DNA from: Bacteroidales bacterium
GTDB lineage: Bacteria > Bacteroidota > Bacteroidia > Bacteroidales > BM520
DNA length: 64,000 nt
Assembly: GCA_016285515.1 (NCBI GenBank)
Contig: JAEEQW010000010.1
Location: 1-64,000 of the forward strand
Reading direction: 5' to 3'
The number at the start of each line of letters is the position of its first letter. Within the stretch, counting starts at the first letter, position 1. Below, piece by piece: positions 16,147-25,837 of this stretch. A program made the position numbers and the translations under genes. The notes below the pieces were generated by a model that made no database searches, was not told the DNA's origin, and worked only from the letters and a program-made list of their open reading frames with translations.

Positions 16147-18477
16147 ATGAAAGGAAAAACACTGTTTCTTATAATAACTGCTATTGTATTGATAAATAGT
16201 CATTTGTGTGCGCAGGGTGTCCTCCCCAACATCCGCCTCGTAAATGTACCTTCACAATATAAGTCTGACACTCTGTATAATTCAAATGACACCTCTATTG
16301 CAGGCAGATACATCTTGGATGAGATGACAATAATTGATGAGACGAATCCTGCTTATCGGCTGATGGACAGTGTGTATGCCAACAGAAAGAAACACGATCC
16401 GGACAATATCGGGCCTATGAGATTCAAGACGTATGACAAGGCTGCTGCCGTACTTGCAGGTGATGAAGCTGTGAAAGAGTATATCACTAATGAAATAGGA
16501 TACAAAACTAACCTCTTCGTCATGGAATCAATTTCCGAAGCTGTTGTGGTCCCTCCTAATGGCAAGAAGGAGACTGTGGTCGCCAGCAAGATTTCAGGTG
16601 TCAAACAACCACAGTTCAATATCTTTCTTAGTGAACTTTCGAATGTGTCAATTTATCAAGAAGATATTAAATATATCGGTGACATCTACCTGTCACCTGT
16701 AAATCATTATGTTAGAGGAAATAATAAGAAATATTATTTCAACATTGAAGACACCATTATCAATGCTCCAGCTGATACAACGTTCGTCCTTTCATTCCGT
16801 CCTCTTCTGAAACAGGATTTTAACGGTTTCAAAGGTGTAATTAAGGTTAATTCGGTCGATTGGGCCGTTGAATCGGTTATTGCCGACTTTGTCAAGTCGG
16901 GGGCATCTTTGTATGACCTCAAAATAAACCATAAATTCAATAAACATCCGTCTGGTCAATGGCTTCCAAGCGAGTGGCTTACGGTTATTGGTATGGCTAA
17001 TGGTCTTATTGCCGTTGATACAGCCAGTTTGACGACTCCTGCTGATTCGCTTCAAGCCGATTCGGCATATCTTTTCGGTTATCCTCAAATCAATGTTGAA
17101 CGTTATTTCTATGATTATGAATACGATAGCACTTTACGGAAAAGAGATGTCGGGCACATTAAATTGGATATGGACGAGAATGCCTATTATAAAAGTGACA
17201 CTTATTGGAACAATAACCGTTATGTCCCTTTGACCGAGGAAGATGAAAATGCTTATAAGTTGGTGGATAGCATTAGCAAGGAAGCACACCTTGACAAACT
17301 TGCCAATTTATCCAGTGTCATTTTAAATGGCTATATTCCGATTTGGATATTCAACATGCCTATAGAATTTATGGCAATGCTTGACAATTACGAAAAACTG
17401 CGTCTTGGCATTGGACTTGAAACTAATTCCCGTCTGTCGAAACACATTTCATTAGGCGGTTTCTGGGGATGGGGCTTCAGGGATGCAAAAGCCAAATGGG
17501 GTATATATGCAAAAGCTCTTATTGACAAAAGAACTGATTTCAGGGCGATGTTGGGGTATTCAAAAAACATCTGTAAAACCAGTTCGTATGAGTCGATATA
17601 TTCCAGAGCGAATCTGTTTGATCCGGAGACATACAGATACTATCTTGGCTCCAATTGGAATACGGTTAAAACCGAATTTGTAGATGTGTCCATCCGTCCG
17701 TTCTCAGATTTTATGTTTAGAGCCGGTTTTTATGTGTCCAATAAAAAACCGACGTATAATTACCAATATGTTGTAAGTAATTCCGATAATATTCTTGTCA
17801 CCCGCAATGAATTCAATTTCACCACTTTAAATCTTGGTGTCATTTTCGCCTACAAAGAAAAATTTGTTATGACATCAACGGGATTAAAGTCGCGAGGAAC
17901 GAAATTTCCGATATTAACCGTTGATTATCAGCGTGGTATGAAAGGCGTTCTCCATGGTGAATACGTGTATGATAAAATTGAGGCAAGTTTGTTTGGCAGG
18001 TACAATGTCGGCGAAAAGGGGAGATTTACCTTTGAAATAAAAAGCGGATACATAGATTCCGACATTCCGTATCCTAATCTTTTCGTTCCTTTAGCAGGCT
18101 ATTCCCCTATTACTTACTTTACTCCACGGGCTTTCGGGACCATGCGCGTGGGAGAATTTGTCAGTGACTTGTACGCATATATTTTCCTCCAATATGATTT
18201 CGGCAACATCTTTAATCGTAAAGGTCTATTCCGTCCTTCGCCTTCGTTGGTCTTCAACTATGGCTATGGAAATCTTATAAATAATTCTCTCGAAAAGCAT
18301 ATCGGCATTGATGCCAGGACAATGGAGAAGGGTTTTTATGAGGCAGGTTTCCTGGTAAATGACCTTTTTGGAGTCAGCTATTTGTCGTTCGGCCTTGGAG
18401 TGATGTGTCGTTTCGGATATTATTCGTTTCCGAAGGTATTGGATAACCTGTCACTGAAATTTACAGTGACGATGTGA
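16147..18477 (+). CDS. DUF5686-family outer-membrane protein
   Basis: A 776-residue exported protein. The signal peptide ends before Gln23. The middle part carries DUF5686 features (DTTFVLSFRPL, FNGFKGVIKVNSVDWAVESV). The C-terminal half has alternating beta segments with aromatic girdles, as in an outer-membrane barrel (GVIFAYKEKFVM, FLQYDFGNIFNR, FTVTM end). Many DUF5686 proteins carry an N-terminal carboxypeptidase-regulatory-like domain. Here the region after the signal peptide is shorter and I do not see that domain. The function of the family is unknown. The stop overlaps the convergent GH2 gene by 17 bp. Confidence 0.75.
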   Translation: MKGKTLFLIITAIVLINSHLCAQGVLPNIRLVNVPSQYKSDTLYNSNDTSIAGRYILDEMTIIDETNPAYRLMDSVYANRKKHDPDNIGPMRFKTYDKAAAVLAGDEAVKEYITNEIGYKTNLFVMESISEAVVVPPNGKKETVVASKISGVKQPQFNIFLSELSNVSIYQEDIKYIGDIYLSPVNHYVRGNNKKYYFNIEDTIINAPADTTFVLSFRPLLKQDFNGFKGVIKVNSVDWAVESVIADFVKSGASLYDLKINHKFNKHPSGQWLPSEWLTVIGMANGLIAVDTASLTTPADSLQADSAYLFGYPQINVERYFYDYEYDSTLRKRDVGHIKLDMDENAYYKSDTYWNNNRYVPLTEEDENAYKLVDSISKEAHLDKLANLSSVILNGYIPIWIFNMPIEFMAMLDNYEKLRLGIGLETNSRLSKHISLGGFWGWGFRDAKAKWGIYAKALIDKRTDFRAMLGYSKNICKTSSYESIYSRANLFDPETYRYYLGSNWNTVKTEFVDVSIRPFSDFMFRAGFYVSNKKPTYNYQYVVSNSDNILVTRNEFNFTTLNLGVIFAYKEKFVMTSTGLKSRGTKFPILTVDYQRGMKGVLHGEYVYDKIEASLFGRYNVGEKGRFTFEIKSGYIDSDIPYPNLFVPLAGYSPITYFTPRAFGTMRVGEFVSDLYAYIFLQYDFGNIFNRKGLFRPSPSLVFNYGYGNLINNSLEKHIGIDARTMEKGFYEAGFLVNDLFGVSYLSFGLGVMCRFGYYSFPKVLDNLSLKFTVTM

Positions 18478-20278
18478 TTTTTTTGTTGATTTTTTCCACA
18501 CGGTCAACATCAACCTTGATGACTTTCCTGTCGTAGGTCATCAGCCCGTTGACTTCCACTTCACAGTCGGTGGTTTGGGTATAAACTGCTGCGGAGAAAC
18601 CTTTGTCGATGAGTTTAAGAAGCATTTCGCCGTATTCGACATATTTGTCGGTGACTTCCTTGCTGCTCTTGAACTCAATGTAACCCCAGTTTTTGTCGGG
18701 TACCCACAGATGATTTTCCACCGCATAGCCTATTCCGCCGTATTCGCCCAGGACAGTTGCACGATAACTGTCGAACATATACATTTGAGGCTGAGGGTAG
18801 TGATGAAGGTCGAGGATGTCACCGCATTGGAAGTGATTGCCGCCGCTGGCCGGATTTACTAACCTTGACGGGTCTTTAGCCTTTGTCCATTGCGCCACTT
18901 CCTCCGTCTTGAACTGTCCCCATGATTCGTTGAAAGGAACCCATACACAGACACACGGATACGAGTGCAGATAATCTATGATTTCACCCCATTCCTTGAA
19001 GTAGTTAGTTTCGGATTCATAACTTCTTTTGTTTGGCTCTTCGTTTGGATAGTAGTAGTTGTCAATCCAGCCATATCCTTCATTTAGTGCTCCGCTTGGC
19101 ATATCTTGCCAAACAATGATGCCTAATTCATCGCAATAACGATACCAACGTGCCGGTTCAACTTTTACATGCTTGCGTATCATGTTGAATCCCAATTTCT
19201 TGGTGATTTCAATGTCGTAACGCATCGCTTCATCGCATGGCGCGGTGTAAAGGCCGTCAGGCCACCAGCCTTGGTCAAGCGGGCCCATCATGAACAGGTT
19301 TTTGTTGTTGAGCTGCATTCTGGTGATGCAGTCATCACCACGATATGTGGAAATCTTGCGCATTGCAGTATAACTGCTGACCCGGTCAATGGTTTTTCCC
19401 TTGTTCTCGAGCGTTATTTCAATATCATAAAGGTATGGGTCGTCAGGACTCCATAATCTGAAGTCAGCCGACATCACAATTTCCACATCACTGCCGCTTA
19501 AGGCTTTTGCAGAAGCAATCACATTGCCTTTATCCAGAACTTTGACGTTAACGATGTCGTCGCCCTGATTGTTTTCAACCTTTGTCTTGACGATTACAGT
19601 ACCATTGTCGATATTTGTTGTGACTGTCAAATCAGAAATGTGACGTTCAGGGACAGGTTCCATCCAGACAGTCTGCCAGATGCCTGTGACTGCGGTGTAC
19701 CATATCGACTTCGGAGAAAACACCTGCTTTCCACGTGGCTGGTATCCATTGTTTGTCGAATCATAGACCCTTACTGTAAGTTTGTTGCTGCCTTTAGCAT
19801 TGAGGGCGGCTGTTATGTCGAAATAGAACGGAGTGTATCCTCCGGTATGGCTGCCGACTTTAATGTCGTTGACCCATACGTCCGCTTTCCAGTCAACAGC
19901 ACCGAAATGAAGCAGAATATGCTGGCCGTTCCATTTTGAAGGTATTGTGAATTCTCTTTCATACCAAAGCACTTCATTTGCAGAGACAGATTTTTGAACG
20001 CCTGACAATGAGGACTGTATTGCAAAGGGAACCAGGATTTCACCTTGAAATTCGCCATGTCCGCTACTATTTTTGTCGGTTACGGAATAATTCCATAATC
20101 CGTTGAGGTTCTGCCATTTGTCACGTTCCATAATAGGGCGCGGATATTCCTGCCATACGTTGTTGACATCAATGGTTTCAGCCCATTGGGTCTTTATTTT
20201 GTCACCTGCCGGCTCCCATTGCGAAAATGCCGGAATTGTAAGAAGTAATGTTACAGCAAGTAAAAGTGTTTTTTTCAT
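18461..20278 (-). CDS. Secreted glycoside hydrolase family 2 (beta-galactosidase/glucuronidase-like)
   Basis: A 605-residue periplasmic GH2 enzyme. The signal peptide is cleaved before Gln20. The N-terminal jelly-roll at about 45-205 has WNGQHILLHFGAVDWKADVWVN, and the immunoglobulin-like domain spans about 205-300. The TIM barrel (about 300-600) begins with the GLYTAPCDEAMRYDIE segment. The acid/base Glu is in VPFNESWGQF and the nucleophile Glu is probably in VLGEYGG. The short form lacks extra C-terminal domains. Substrate cannot be assigned beyond a beta-linked sugar. No SusCD pair is nearby. rfbD lies just upstream on the same strand with a 1-bp gap. Confidence 0.85.
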   Translation of the reverse strand: MKKTLLLAVTLLLTIPAFSQWEPAGDKIKTQWAETIDVNNVWQEYPRPIMERDKWQNLNGLWNYSVTDKNSSGHGEFQGEILVPFAIQSSLSGVQKSVSANEVLWYEREFTIPSKWNGQHILLHFGAVDWKADVWVNDIKVGSHTGGYTPFYFDITAALNAKGSNKLTVRVYDSTNNGYQPRGKQVFSPKSIWYTAVTGIWQTVWMEPVPERHISDLTVTTNIDNGTVIVKTKVENNQGDDIVNVKVLDKGNVIASAKALSGSDVEIVMSADFRLWSPDDPYLYDIEITLENKGKTIDRVSSYTAMRKISTYRGDDCITRMQLNNKNLFMMGPLDQGWWPDGLYTAPCDEAMRYDIEITKKLGFNMIRKHVKVEPARWYRYCDELGIIVWQDMPSGALNEGYGWIDNYYYPNEEPNKRSYESETNYFKEWGEIIDYLHSYPCVCVWVPFNESWGQFKTEEVAQWTKAKDPSRLVNPASGGNHFQCGDILDLHHYPQPQMYMFDSYRATVLGEYGGIGYAVENHLWVPDKNWGYIEFKSSKEVTDKYVEYGEMLLKLIDKGFSAAVYTQTTDCEVEVNGLMTYDRKVIKVDVDRVEKINKKITSSL

Positions 20279-20279
20279 A

Positions 20280-21137
20280 TTAGTTTTTATTTATAATTTC
20301 GAGACATGCTTTAAGAGAGTCCTGCCAGTAGGGAACCTCTGCACCGAGATTTTTTATTTTGTCTTTTGCAAGGACACTGTATGAAGGCCTTGTGGCAGCC
20401 GTAGGATACTGCCATGATTCGATGGCATTGACTTTCACGTTGTTTATTCCTGACAATGAATAGATTGTTTTGGTGAAATCATACCAGGATACGGCTCCTT
20501 CATCAGTAAAATGATAAATGTTGAAACCGCTGAATCCCTTTGTTATAATGGTCATGATAGCCTTTGCAAGGTCGGTGGCGTATGTGGGCGAACCGACTTG
20601 GTCATATACTACGTTGATGATATCTTTTTCTTTGGAGAGACACAGCATAGTCTTTACAAAATTGTTGCCGAACTCCGAATACAACCATGCTGTTCTGATG
20701 ATGGTAGCATCACAGCCAGAATTGCGTATCGCCTCTTCACCTGCGAGTTTTGTGCTGCCATAAACACTGTGAGGGTCAGGACTGTCTGTCTCCTTTATCG
20801 GATGACATGTTTCACCGTTGAAAACGTAGTCGGTTGAAATATGTATCAGTTTTATATTATTGGCTGCAGTTACCTTCGCTATAACTTCTGGCCCTCTGCT
20901 GTTAATTTTTCTTGCAATCTCTGCCTCACTCTCGGCCTTGTCAACCGCTGTGTATGCGGCACAATTTATGATTATGTCTATTTTGTTGATTGCCACGAAG
21001 TTATTGATGTTGTCAACATTGGTAATATCCATCTCGGGAATATCAGTGAAATAAAAATTGTATTTTGGAAATTCATTGTGAATCTTTCTAAGAGACATTC
21101 CCAACTGACCATTGCCGCCTGTAACTAAAATATTCAT
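20280..21137 (-). CDS. rfbD: dTDP-4-dehydrorhamnose reductase
   Basis: A cytosolic extended-SDR enzyme of 285 residues that makes dTDP-L-rhamnose in the last step. The Rossmann motif is VTGGNGQLG (residues 5-13). The catalytic triad region is STDYVFNG with YGSTKLAGE (Tyr and Lys). ATRPSYSVL near the C-terminus is typical of RfbD. rfbA, rfbB and rfbC are not in the window. The GH2 gene follows by 1 bp and may be co-transcribed, though a functional link is not evident. Confidence 0.92.
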   Translation of the reverse strand: MNILVTGGNGQLGMSLRKIHNEFPKYNFYFTDIPEMDITNVDNINNFVAINKIDIIINCAAYTAVDKAESEAEIARKINSRGPEVIAKVTAANNIKLIHISTDYVFNGETCHPIKETDSPDPHSVYGSTKLAGEEAIRNSGCDATIIRTAWLYSEFGNNFVKTMLCLSKEKDIINVVYDQVGSPTYATDLAKAIMTIITKGFSGFNIYHFTDEGAVSWYDFTKTIYSLSGINNVKVNAIESWQYPTAATRPSYSVLAKDKIKNLGAEVPYWQDSLKACLEIINKN

Positions 21138-21150
21138 TTTATTTTTTTTG

Positions 21151-21158
21151 CAAACTTA
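21151..21158 (-). promoter_or_regulatory. -7 box of rfbD
   Basis: TAAGTTTG on the minus strand, 13 bp before the rfbD ATG. This implies a very short leader. Confidence 0.45.
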
Positions 21159-21258
21159 GGTATTTTATTGAAAAATATATTAATTTCGTTGTTCGTTTTT
21201 GAAGAGTTTTTTTTAATAATGAATTATCAGTTTTTATAATATTAAAGTTCAATAGATT

Positions 21259-22056
21259 ATGAGAGTAATTATCAGTAAAAATTACAAGGAGATGTCGAAA
21301 TGGGCAGCAAATCACGTTGCTCAGAGAATCAACGAATTCAAGCCGACAGCTAAGCGTCCGTTTGTGTTGGGACTTCCCACAGGTTCAACTCCGTTAGGCA
21401 CGTATAAAGAACTTATCAATCTTAACAAGGCAGGCAAGGTGTCATTTGCCAATGTTGTGACTTTCAATATGGATGAATATATAGGCATTCCTGAAGAACA
21501 TCCGGAAAGCTACCATTCATTTATGTGGAACAATTTCTTCAGCCATATTGATGTCAAGAAGGGTAATGTACACATTCTCAATGGGAATGCTCCTGATTTG
21601 GAGGCTGAATGTGCAAATTATGAAGCTCAGATAAAATCATTCGGAGGCATAGACCTTTTCATGGGCGGTATTGGTCCTGACGGACATATTGCATTCAATG
21701 AGCCTGGTTCATCTCTTACTTCAAGAACGAGGGTTAAGACGCTGACCACTGACACTATTATAGCAAATTCCAGATTTTTCGACAACGATGTTAACAAGGT
21801 TCCAAAGCAGGCCCTTACAGTCGGCGTGGGTACTGTCATGGATTCACGTGAGGTGATGATTCTTGCCAATGGTCATAACAAAGCTGTTGCATTGCAACAT
21901 GCTATCGAAGGCGGGATAAGCCAGATGTGGACTGTAAGTGTCCTTCAGATGCATCCTAAGGGAATAATTGTCTGCGATGATGCCGCAACAGTCGAGATGA
22001 AGGTTGGTACCGTCAACTATTTCAAGGATATAGAAAAAAGCATTAATCGTAAGTAA
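21259..22056 (+). CDS. nagB: Glucosamine-6-phosphate deaminase
   Basis: Converts glucosamine-6-phosphate to fructose-6-phosphate and ammonia. The length is 265 residues. Family signatures are [16 protein letters not shown] (phosphate loop), [22 protein letters not shown] (catalytic Asp) and [19 protein letters not shown] (His/Glu). It is a hexosamine catabolic enzyme and can feed host or cell-wall amino sugars into glycolysis. The SPFH gene follows by 9 bp. Confidence 0.96.
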   Translation: MRVIISKNYKEMSKWAANHVAQRINEFKPTAKRPFVLGLPTGSTPLGTYKELINLNKAGKVSFANVVTFNMDEYIGIPEEHPESYHSFMWNNFFSHIDVKKGNVHILNGNAPDLEAECANYEAQIKSFGGIDLFMGGIGPDGHIAFNEPGSSLTSRTRVKTLTTDTIIANSRFFDNDVNKVPKQALTVGVGTVMDSREVMILANGHNKAVALQHAIEGGISQMWTVSVLQMHPKGIIVCDDAATVEMKVGTVNYFKDIEKSINRK

Positions 22057-22065
22057 GCTTTCGAT

Positions 22066-22842
22066 ATGAATAAAAAAAAGATTGTGCTGACAGTAGTTGT
22101 TGCACTTTTGGTTATAATATTCGGCTTTTCGTCATTTTACACGATAAGTTCCACACAGAGGGGAATTCTGACCACCTTCGGTAAGGTGTCAAGCAAGTCG
22201 GTAAACGATGGCCTTCATGCAAAGATACCTTTTATCCAAAATGTCAAGAAAGTGAACGTTCAGACTCAGAAAATTGAAGCCAATACTATTTCCTACACCA
22301 AGGATATTCAGTCTGCTGAGTTGAGTTTTGTTGTGAACTACGATTTTCAGTTGGATAACCTCGTGGATTTGTACACTAAGGTTGGCTACAATTATGAAAC
22401 AAAAATTTTGTCGCCAATTATCGAAGGTGTCATCAAGGATGTGGTAGGCACGTTCAATGCTGCAGAGATTGTGGAGAATCGTGATAATGTGAGAAATAAA
22501 ATTGAGATTCAGCTTATTAACAAATTCCCTTCCCAGTATTTCAGCAATATTCGTTTTCAGATAGTTAATATCGACTACGATGACCAGTTCGAAAAGGCTA
22601 TCATTGAAAAGCAGGTTGCAGAGCAGAATGCTTTGAGGGAGAAGAATAACACGGTCAGAATCCAAGAGGAAGCCAACCAACAGATAATCAAAGCTGAAGC
22701 AGAGGCCAAGGCAATCCAGATTAAGGCCGACGCGTTGGCAGCCAATCCAAAGATTGTCTCATACGAGGCTGTTCAGAGATGGAATGGTGCGTTGCCTGAA
22801 TATATGCTCGGCGATGCTGTTCCGTTTATAAATTTGAAGTAA
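22066..22842 (+). CDS. Prohibitin/SPFH-family membrane protein (HflC-like)
   Basis: A 258-residue protein. The N-terminal membrane anchor (IVLTVVVALLVIIFGFSSFY) is followed by the SPFH domain (STQRGILTTFGKV to about 180). The C-terminal helical coiled-coil is rich in Ala, Glu and Lys (EEANQQIIKAEAEAKAIQIKA). Family members form large membrane rings that modulate FtsH-like proteases or organise lipid domains. No protease or NfeD partner is adjacent. The end VQRWNGALPEYMLGDAVPFI is typical of bacterial prohibitins. Its tail overlaps the convergent gene by 17 bp. Confidence 0.85.
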   Translation: MNKKKIVLTVVVALLVIIFGFSSFYTISSTQRGILTTFGKVSSKSVNDGLHAKIPFIQNVKKVNVQTQKIEANTISYTKDIQSAELSFVVNYDFQLDNLVDLYTKVGYNYETKILSPIIEGVIKDVVGTFNAAEIVENRDNVRNKIEIQLINKFPSQYFSNIRFQIVNIDYDDQFEKAIIEKQVAEQNALREKNNTVRIQEEANQQIIKAEAEAKAIQIKADALAANPKIVSYEAVQRWNGALPEYMLGDAVPFINLK

Positions 22843-24331
22843 CTCCGGTTTTTTGTAAAAACATCACCCAGCGCTTGTTTTTGTTGGCTATGGAATTATT
22901 CTTTATAAGCTGATAACCGCTTGTCAGAAAATAATTGCCGTACCATTGCTCAATGGTGGTGTTGCGCTCTTTCAGTATGACATCTTTCCTGTATCTTTTT
23001 TCAGGATAATATGTGCTTGTGGAAGTTGATTTTGTCAGCGGTTCCAAAATGGAGTATTGTATATGGTCAAATGAATAGGCCATATTTATGATATCGCCTT
23101 CACTGATGTAAGTCGTTGTGCGTTTCAATGGCTTTAATGACACCACATTTTCAAAATACGAGAGACCAGACCAGACTAAATTGCCATCAGGAAGGAAAAT
23201 ATAGTTCAGACCTGTGAATGTGGAAAAGCCGTTGAGTTCGATTCTTTGCACCGAATAGGGCCTTCCCCAGAAATCATAGTCTATGTCCGTCACTGTTCTG
23301 TAAACAGGAAAGAAAGCCTCTCCGGAAAAAAGATAACCGCGTGATTTAATACTGTTTACCGAATCAAACTCTATGGGGTCATCCCAGATGAAATATATGT
23401 CCTGACTTGTTTTGGCAGCAGGATAAATGTTTAGTTGGTCGCTTTGCAGGTTGAAGGAATAGACACCTGTTGACTTGTTGCCAAAATTGTAGTCACCCCT
23501 GATATGTCTTAGCTCACCTTTGTAATAACTGCCAACAATGGATTGAATCTGACCTGTCGTTGAGTAGAGTGGTGATGCTGACACAAATGTGACACTGTCA
23601 TTGAAATCTTTCGTGTAAAAAGTTGATTTAACGCCATTTGTATAGCTTTCGACAGTCAGTGTCTGACGGTTAAGCTTGGGCATATTCTTTATGGTGAATA
23701 TATAAAATCCGGTATTTGACTGGTTTACTGCGATGTTCATGACATCGAATCTCTTGAATGAGTTGTCGGCTTCATCTACGCTGATGATATCTTTCACTTC
23801 ACCGTTGTTGAAGTTGGCCGATAAGACACGGCCGGTATTGTTTTTAGTCCTGTATGCTACGAGAGCGACACGCTTAACTGCATCAATTTCAGTGAATCTT
23901 TCAAAAGAGTCGGAGATGTATGCCGCGTAGGAACATTTTGCTGACATCATGTTGTATTCCACAACGACAATATTGGCCTTTGATTTTTTGTTGGATGTGG
24001 TCAGTGCTGTGTAAATCATGCTGTCATTGACAGCGGATCCGTTATAGTAGATGTCGCCGGGCAGAGTGATGTTGAACTCTATCACTTTCTCAAAGTTGAC
24101 ATCAAGTTGTGTGACAGTCCACACTAAAGAGTCATGGCCGATGTTGGATGAGACATAATATGTCAGCGCTCCGTATTTCCCGCAGTTGACAATGCTGATT
24201 GGAGTTTCCTCTTCAGTGACCTGGTATTCAATTTTGAATTTGTTGTCAATTTTATTTTTCTGAGCCTGGCACAACAATGTTACTGTCAAGCAAAAAAACA
24301 GGCATGTCAATATTTTTTTAAAAAAATACAT
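22826..24331 (-). CDS. Secreted protein of unknown function, beta-rich
   Basis: A 501-residue exported protein with a signal peptide whose cleavage probably falls before Gln22 or Gln24. I do not recognise the family. The mature region has many beta-strand-like segments repeated at intervals (GALTYYVSS, TGFYIFTIKN, NLVWSGLSYFEN). This is compatible with a beta-propeller, but no defined repeat motif is seen. There is no lipobox, transmembrane helix or sorting domain. It appears monocistronic. Confidence 0.65.
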   Translation of the reverse strand: MYFFKKILTCLFFCLTVTLLCQAQKNKIDNKFKIEYQVTEEETPISIVNCGKYGALTYYVSSNIGHDSLVWTVTQLDVNFEKVIEFNITLPGDIYYNGSAVNDSMIYTALTTSNKKSKANIVVVEYNMMSAKCSYAAYISDSFERFTEIDAVKRVALVAYRTKNNTGRVLSANFNNGEVKDIISVDEADNSFKRFDVMNIAVNQSNTGFYIFTIKNMPKLNRQTLTVESYTNGVKSTFYTKDFNDSVTFVSASPLYSTTGQIQSIVGSYYKGELRHIRGDYNFGNKSTGVYSFNLQSDQLNIYPAAKTSQDIYFIWDDPIEFDSVNSIKSRGYLFSGEAFFPVYRTVTDIDYDFWGRPYSVQRIELNGFSTFTGLNYIFLPDGNLVWSGLSYFENVVSLKPLKRTTTYISEGDIINMAYSFDHIQYSILEPLTKSTSTSTYYPEKRYRKDVILKERNTTIEQWYGNYFLTSGYQLIKNNSIANKNKRWVMFLQKTGVTSNL

Positions 24332-24351
24332 TTTAGTTTCAAAAATTATAG

Positions 24352-24359
24352 TACTTTTG
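24352..24359 (+). promoter_or_regulatory. -7 box of tRNA-Lys
   Basis: TACTTTTG 20 bp before the mature tRNA 5' end. Confidence 0.65.
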
Positions 24360-24379
24360 CAGCCGAATTTTCAAGTGGG

Positions 24380-24452
24380 GACCACGTAGCTCAGCAGGTA
24401 GAGCACATGCCTTTTAAGCATGGGGTCCCGGGTTCGAATCCCGGCGTGGTCA
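24380..24452 (+). tRNA. tRNA-Lys (anticodon TTT)
   Basis: Acceptor GACCACG pairs with CGTGGTC, with an A discriminator at 24452. The D-arm is GCTCAGCAGGTAGAGC, the anticodon arm CATGC-CTTTTAA-GCATG and the T-arm GGGTTCGAATCCC. Length is 73 nt and CCA is not encoded. Confidence 0.97.
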
Positions 24453-24455
24453 CTT

Positions 24456-24490
24456 AAAAACCGTTGCCGTGCAAAGGTAACGGTTTTTTT
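24456..24490. terminator. Intrinsic terminator after tRNA-Lys (bidirectional)
   Basis: AACCGTTGCC (24459-24468) pairs with GGTAACGGTT (24475-24484) and is followed by T7 on the plus strand. On the minus strand the same stem is followed by T5 (24456-24460), so it can also end the Sua5-family gene whose stop is at 24492. Confidence 0.85.
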
Positions 24491-24491
24491 G

Positions 24492-25103
24492 TTATCTCAA
24501 AATGCCTTTTCCCTGACGGATTATTACTGGCTCCTCACTGGTGCAGTCAACAATTGTAGATGGCTGGTTGTCACCGTATCCTCCATCAATTACAATATCG
24601 ACAAGGTCGCAGTATCTTTCATAAATCAATTCCGGATCGGTCATGTATTCCACTATTTCATCCTCATCTTTAATGGACGTGGTGACGATAGGCATATCAA
24701 GGACTCTGACTATTTCACGAATGATGTTGTTGTCGGGGACACGAATACCTACGGTCTTCTTTTTGGACTTAAAAATTGAAGGGACGTTGCTGTTGGCATT
24801 TAAAATGAAGGTGAATGGTCCCGGAAGATTAGCCTTCATCGTCTTGAAAATGTTATTGGGTATTGGTTTTGTCAGTTCGGAAAGGTTGCTAAGGTCATGG
24901 CAGATAAGTGAGAAATCGGCCTTTTCAACCTGTACGCCTTTAATCTGAGCTATTCTCTGTACGGCTTTCTGGCAATGGATATCGCATCCAAGACCATAAA
25001 TGGTATCGGTGGGATAAATGACTATTCCGCCGTCGTTGATACATTCAGTTACCATGCCGATGTGCCGCGGATTGGGATTCTGAGGATAAATTTTCAGAAG
25101 CAT
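24492..25103 (-). CDS. Sua5/YciO/YrdC-family protein (threonylcarbamoyl-AMP synthase-like)
   Basis: A 203-residue protein. The YrdC-fold signatures are PTDTIYGLGCD and a KGVQVEKADFSLICHDLSNLSEL stretch; the canonical KxR is altered here. GPFTFILNA and TVGIRVPDN follow. The family makes threonylcarbamoyl-AMP for the t6A37 modification of tRNAs that read ANN codons. The single-domain length and sequence are closer to YciO than to TsaC/Sua5, so the biochemical activity is uncertain. It is flanked by the SRP RNA upstream and tRNA-Lys downstream. Confidence 0.82.
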   Translation of the reverse strand: MLLKIYPQNPNPRHIGMVTECINDGGIVIYPTDTIYGLGCDIHCQKAVQRIAQIKGVQVEKADFSLICHDLSNLSELTKPIPNNIFKTMKANLPGPFTFILNANSNVPSIFKSKKKTVGIRVPDNNIIREIVRVLDMPIVTTSIKDEDEIVEYMTDPELIYERYCDLVDIVIDGGYGDNQPSTIVDCTSEEPVIIRQGKGILR

Positions 25104-25140
25104 TTTATATATAGGGTATTGATATCCAATAACAAAAAAT

Positions 25141-25237
25141 GGGTAAGCTACTTATATCGCACTGCTACAACCGCCTACCCTTGCTGCCTTCCGGCCCTGG
25201 GGGATTCAGCAGGAGCTAGTCGTATAAGACTTACCCG
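25141..25237 (-). ncRNA. ffs: Signal recognition particle RNA (small bacterial type)
   Basis: The minus strand reads GGGTAAG at the 5' end and CTTACCC at the 3' end, closing a long hairpin. The apical domain has CCAGGGCCGGAAGGCAGCAA, containing the universal GGAAG tetraloop region and the asymmetric AGCA bulge that binds Ffh. Length is about 97 nt. It probably starts a transcript that could read on into the Sua5-family gene 37 bp downstream. Confidence 0.93.
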
Positions 25238-25240
25238 CCG

Positions 25241-25270
25241 CAAAAGTACTACTTTTTTTATTATACTCAA
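25241..25270 (-). promoter_or_regulatory. Promoter of the SRP RNA
   Basis: TTG (25268-25270 on the minus strand), a 19-bp spacer and TACTTTTG (25241-25248) make a near-ideal Bacteroidetes promoter. The RNA 5' end lies about 4 bp after the box. Confidence 0.8.
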
Positions 25271-25281
25271 GAAAAAATAAG

Positions 25282-25289
25282 TACTTTTG
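25282..25289 (+). promoter_or_regulatory. -7 box of the DUF4199-GT2-heptose operon
   Basis: TACTTTTG 13 bp before the DUF4199 ATG, divergent from the SRP RNA promoter. The leader would be only a few bases long. Confidence 0.6.
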
Positions 25290-25302
25290 TAAAATTTTTT
25301 TT

Positions 25303-25836
25303 ATGAAAGACAAAATATTGAACAAATGGCAGAACCGCCTCGTGTATGGCGCTGTTGCGGGAGGGATATTGTTAGTTTACAAAATACTGATGATAGTGTT
25401 TTTCGGAAATTCACAAACGAATTCATCCCTCAATATAATAGATATGATATTCGTTGCATCGCTGCTCGTTGTCACAATGACAAAAGGTATCAACCGCTAC
25501 AGGGAAGAACAGCTTGGAGGTTTTATCACTTATAGCCAGGGCTTTGGACAAGGTTTCTTCATCAGTCTGATTGCCTGCGTGTTACACGATTTGCCCACTT
25601 GGGTTTATAATTCTTTCATCTCCGCTACTTACAAGGAAGAATATCTTGAACAATCATATAATATGATGTATGAGATGTATGGCTCCGAAATGGCCGACAG
25701 CATGTCAACCATTCTCGAAAACACTATTTTGACACCAGCATATATGTTTTTTGCCATGCTTTTGTCAGCCGCTCTTACATCGCTGATACTCAGTGCTGTA
25801 GTCGCTATTTTTACAAAAAAGGAAAAGGTTTTTTAA
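25303..25836 (+). CDS. DUF4199-family inner-membrane protein
   Basis: A 177-residue protein with four predicted membrane helices (about 12-34, 45-60, 78-100 and 145-170) and the DUF4199 segment GGFITYSQGFGQGFFISL. The function of the family is unknown. In Bacteroidetes it commonly precedes a GT2 glycosyltransferase, as here with a 1-bp gap. This suggests a supporting role for that membrane-bound transferase. It is the first gene of the unit ending in gmhB. Confidence 0.85.
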   Translation: MKDKILNKWQNRLVYGAVAGGILLVYKILMIVFFGNSQTNSSLNIIDMIFVASLLVVTMTKGINRYREEQLGGFITYSQGFGQGFFISLIACVLHDLPTWVYNSFISATYKEEYLEQSYNMMYEMYGSEMADSMSTILENTILTPAYMFFAMLLSAALTSLILSAVVAIFTKKEKVF

Positions 25837-25837
25837 A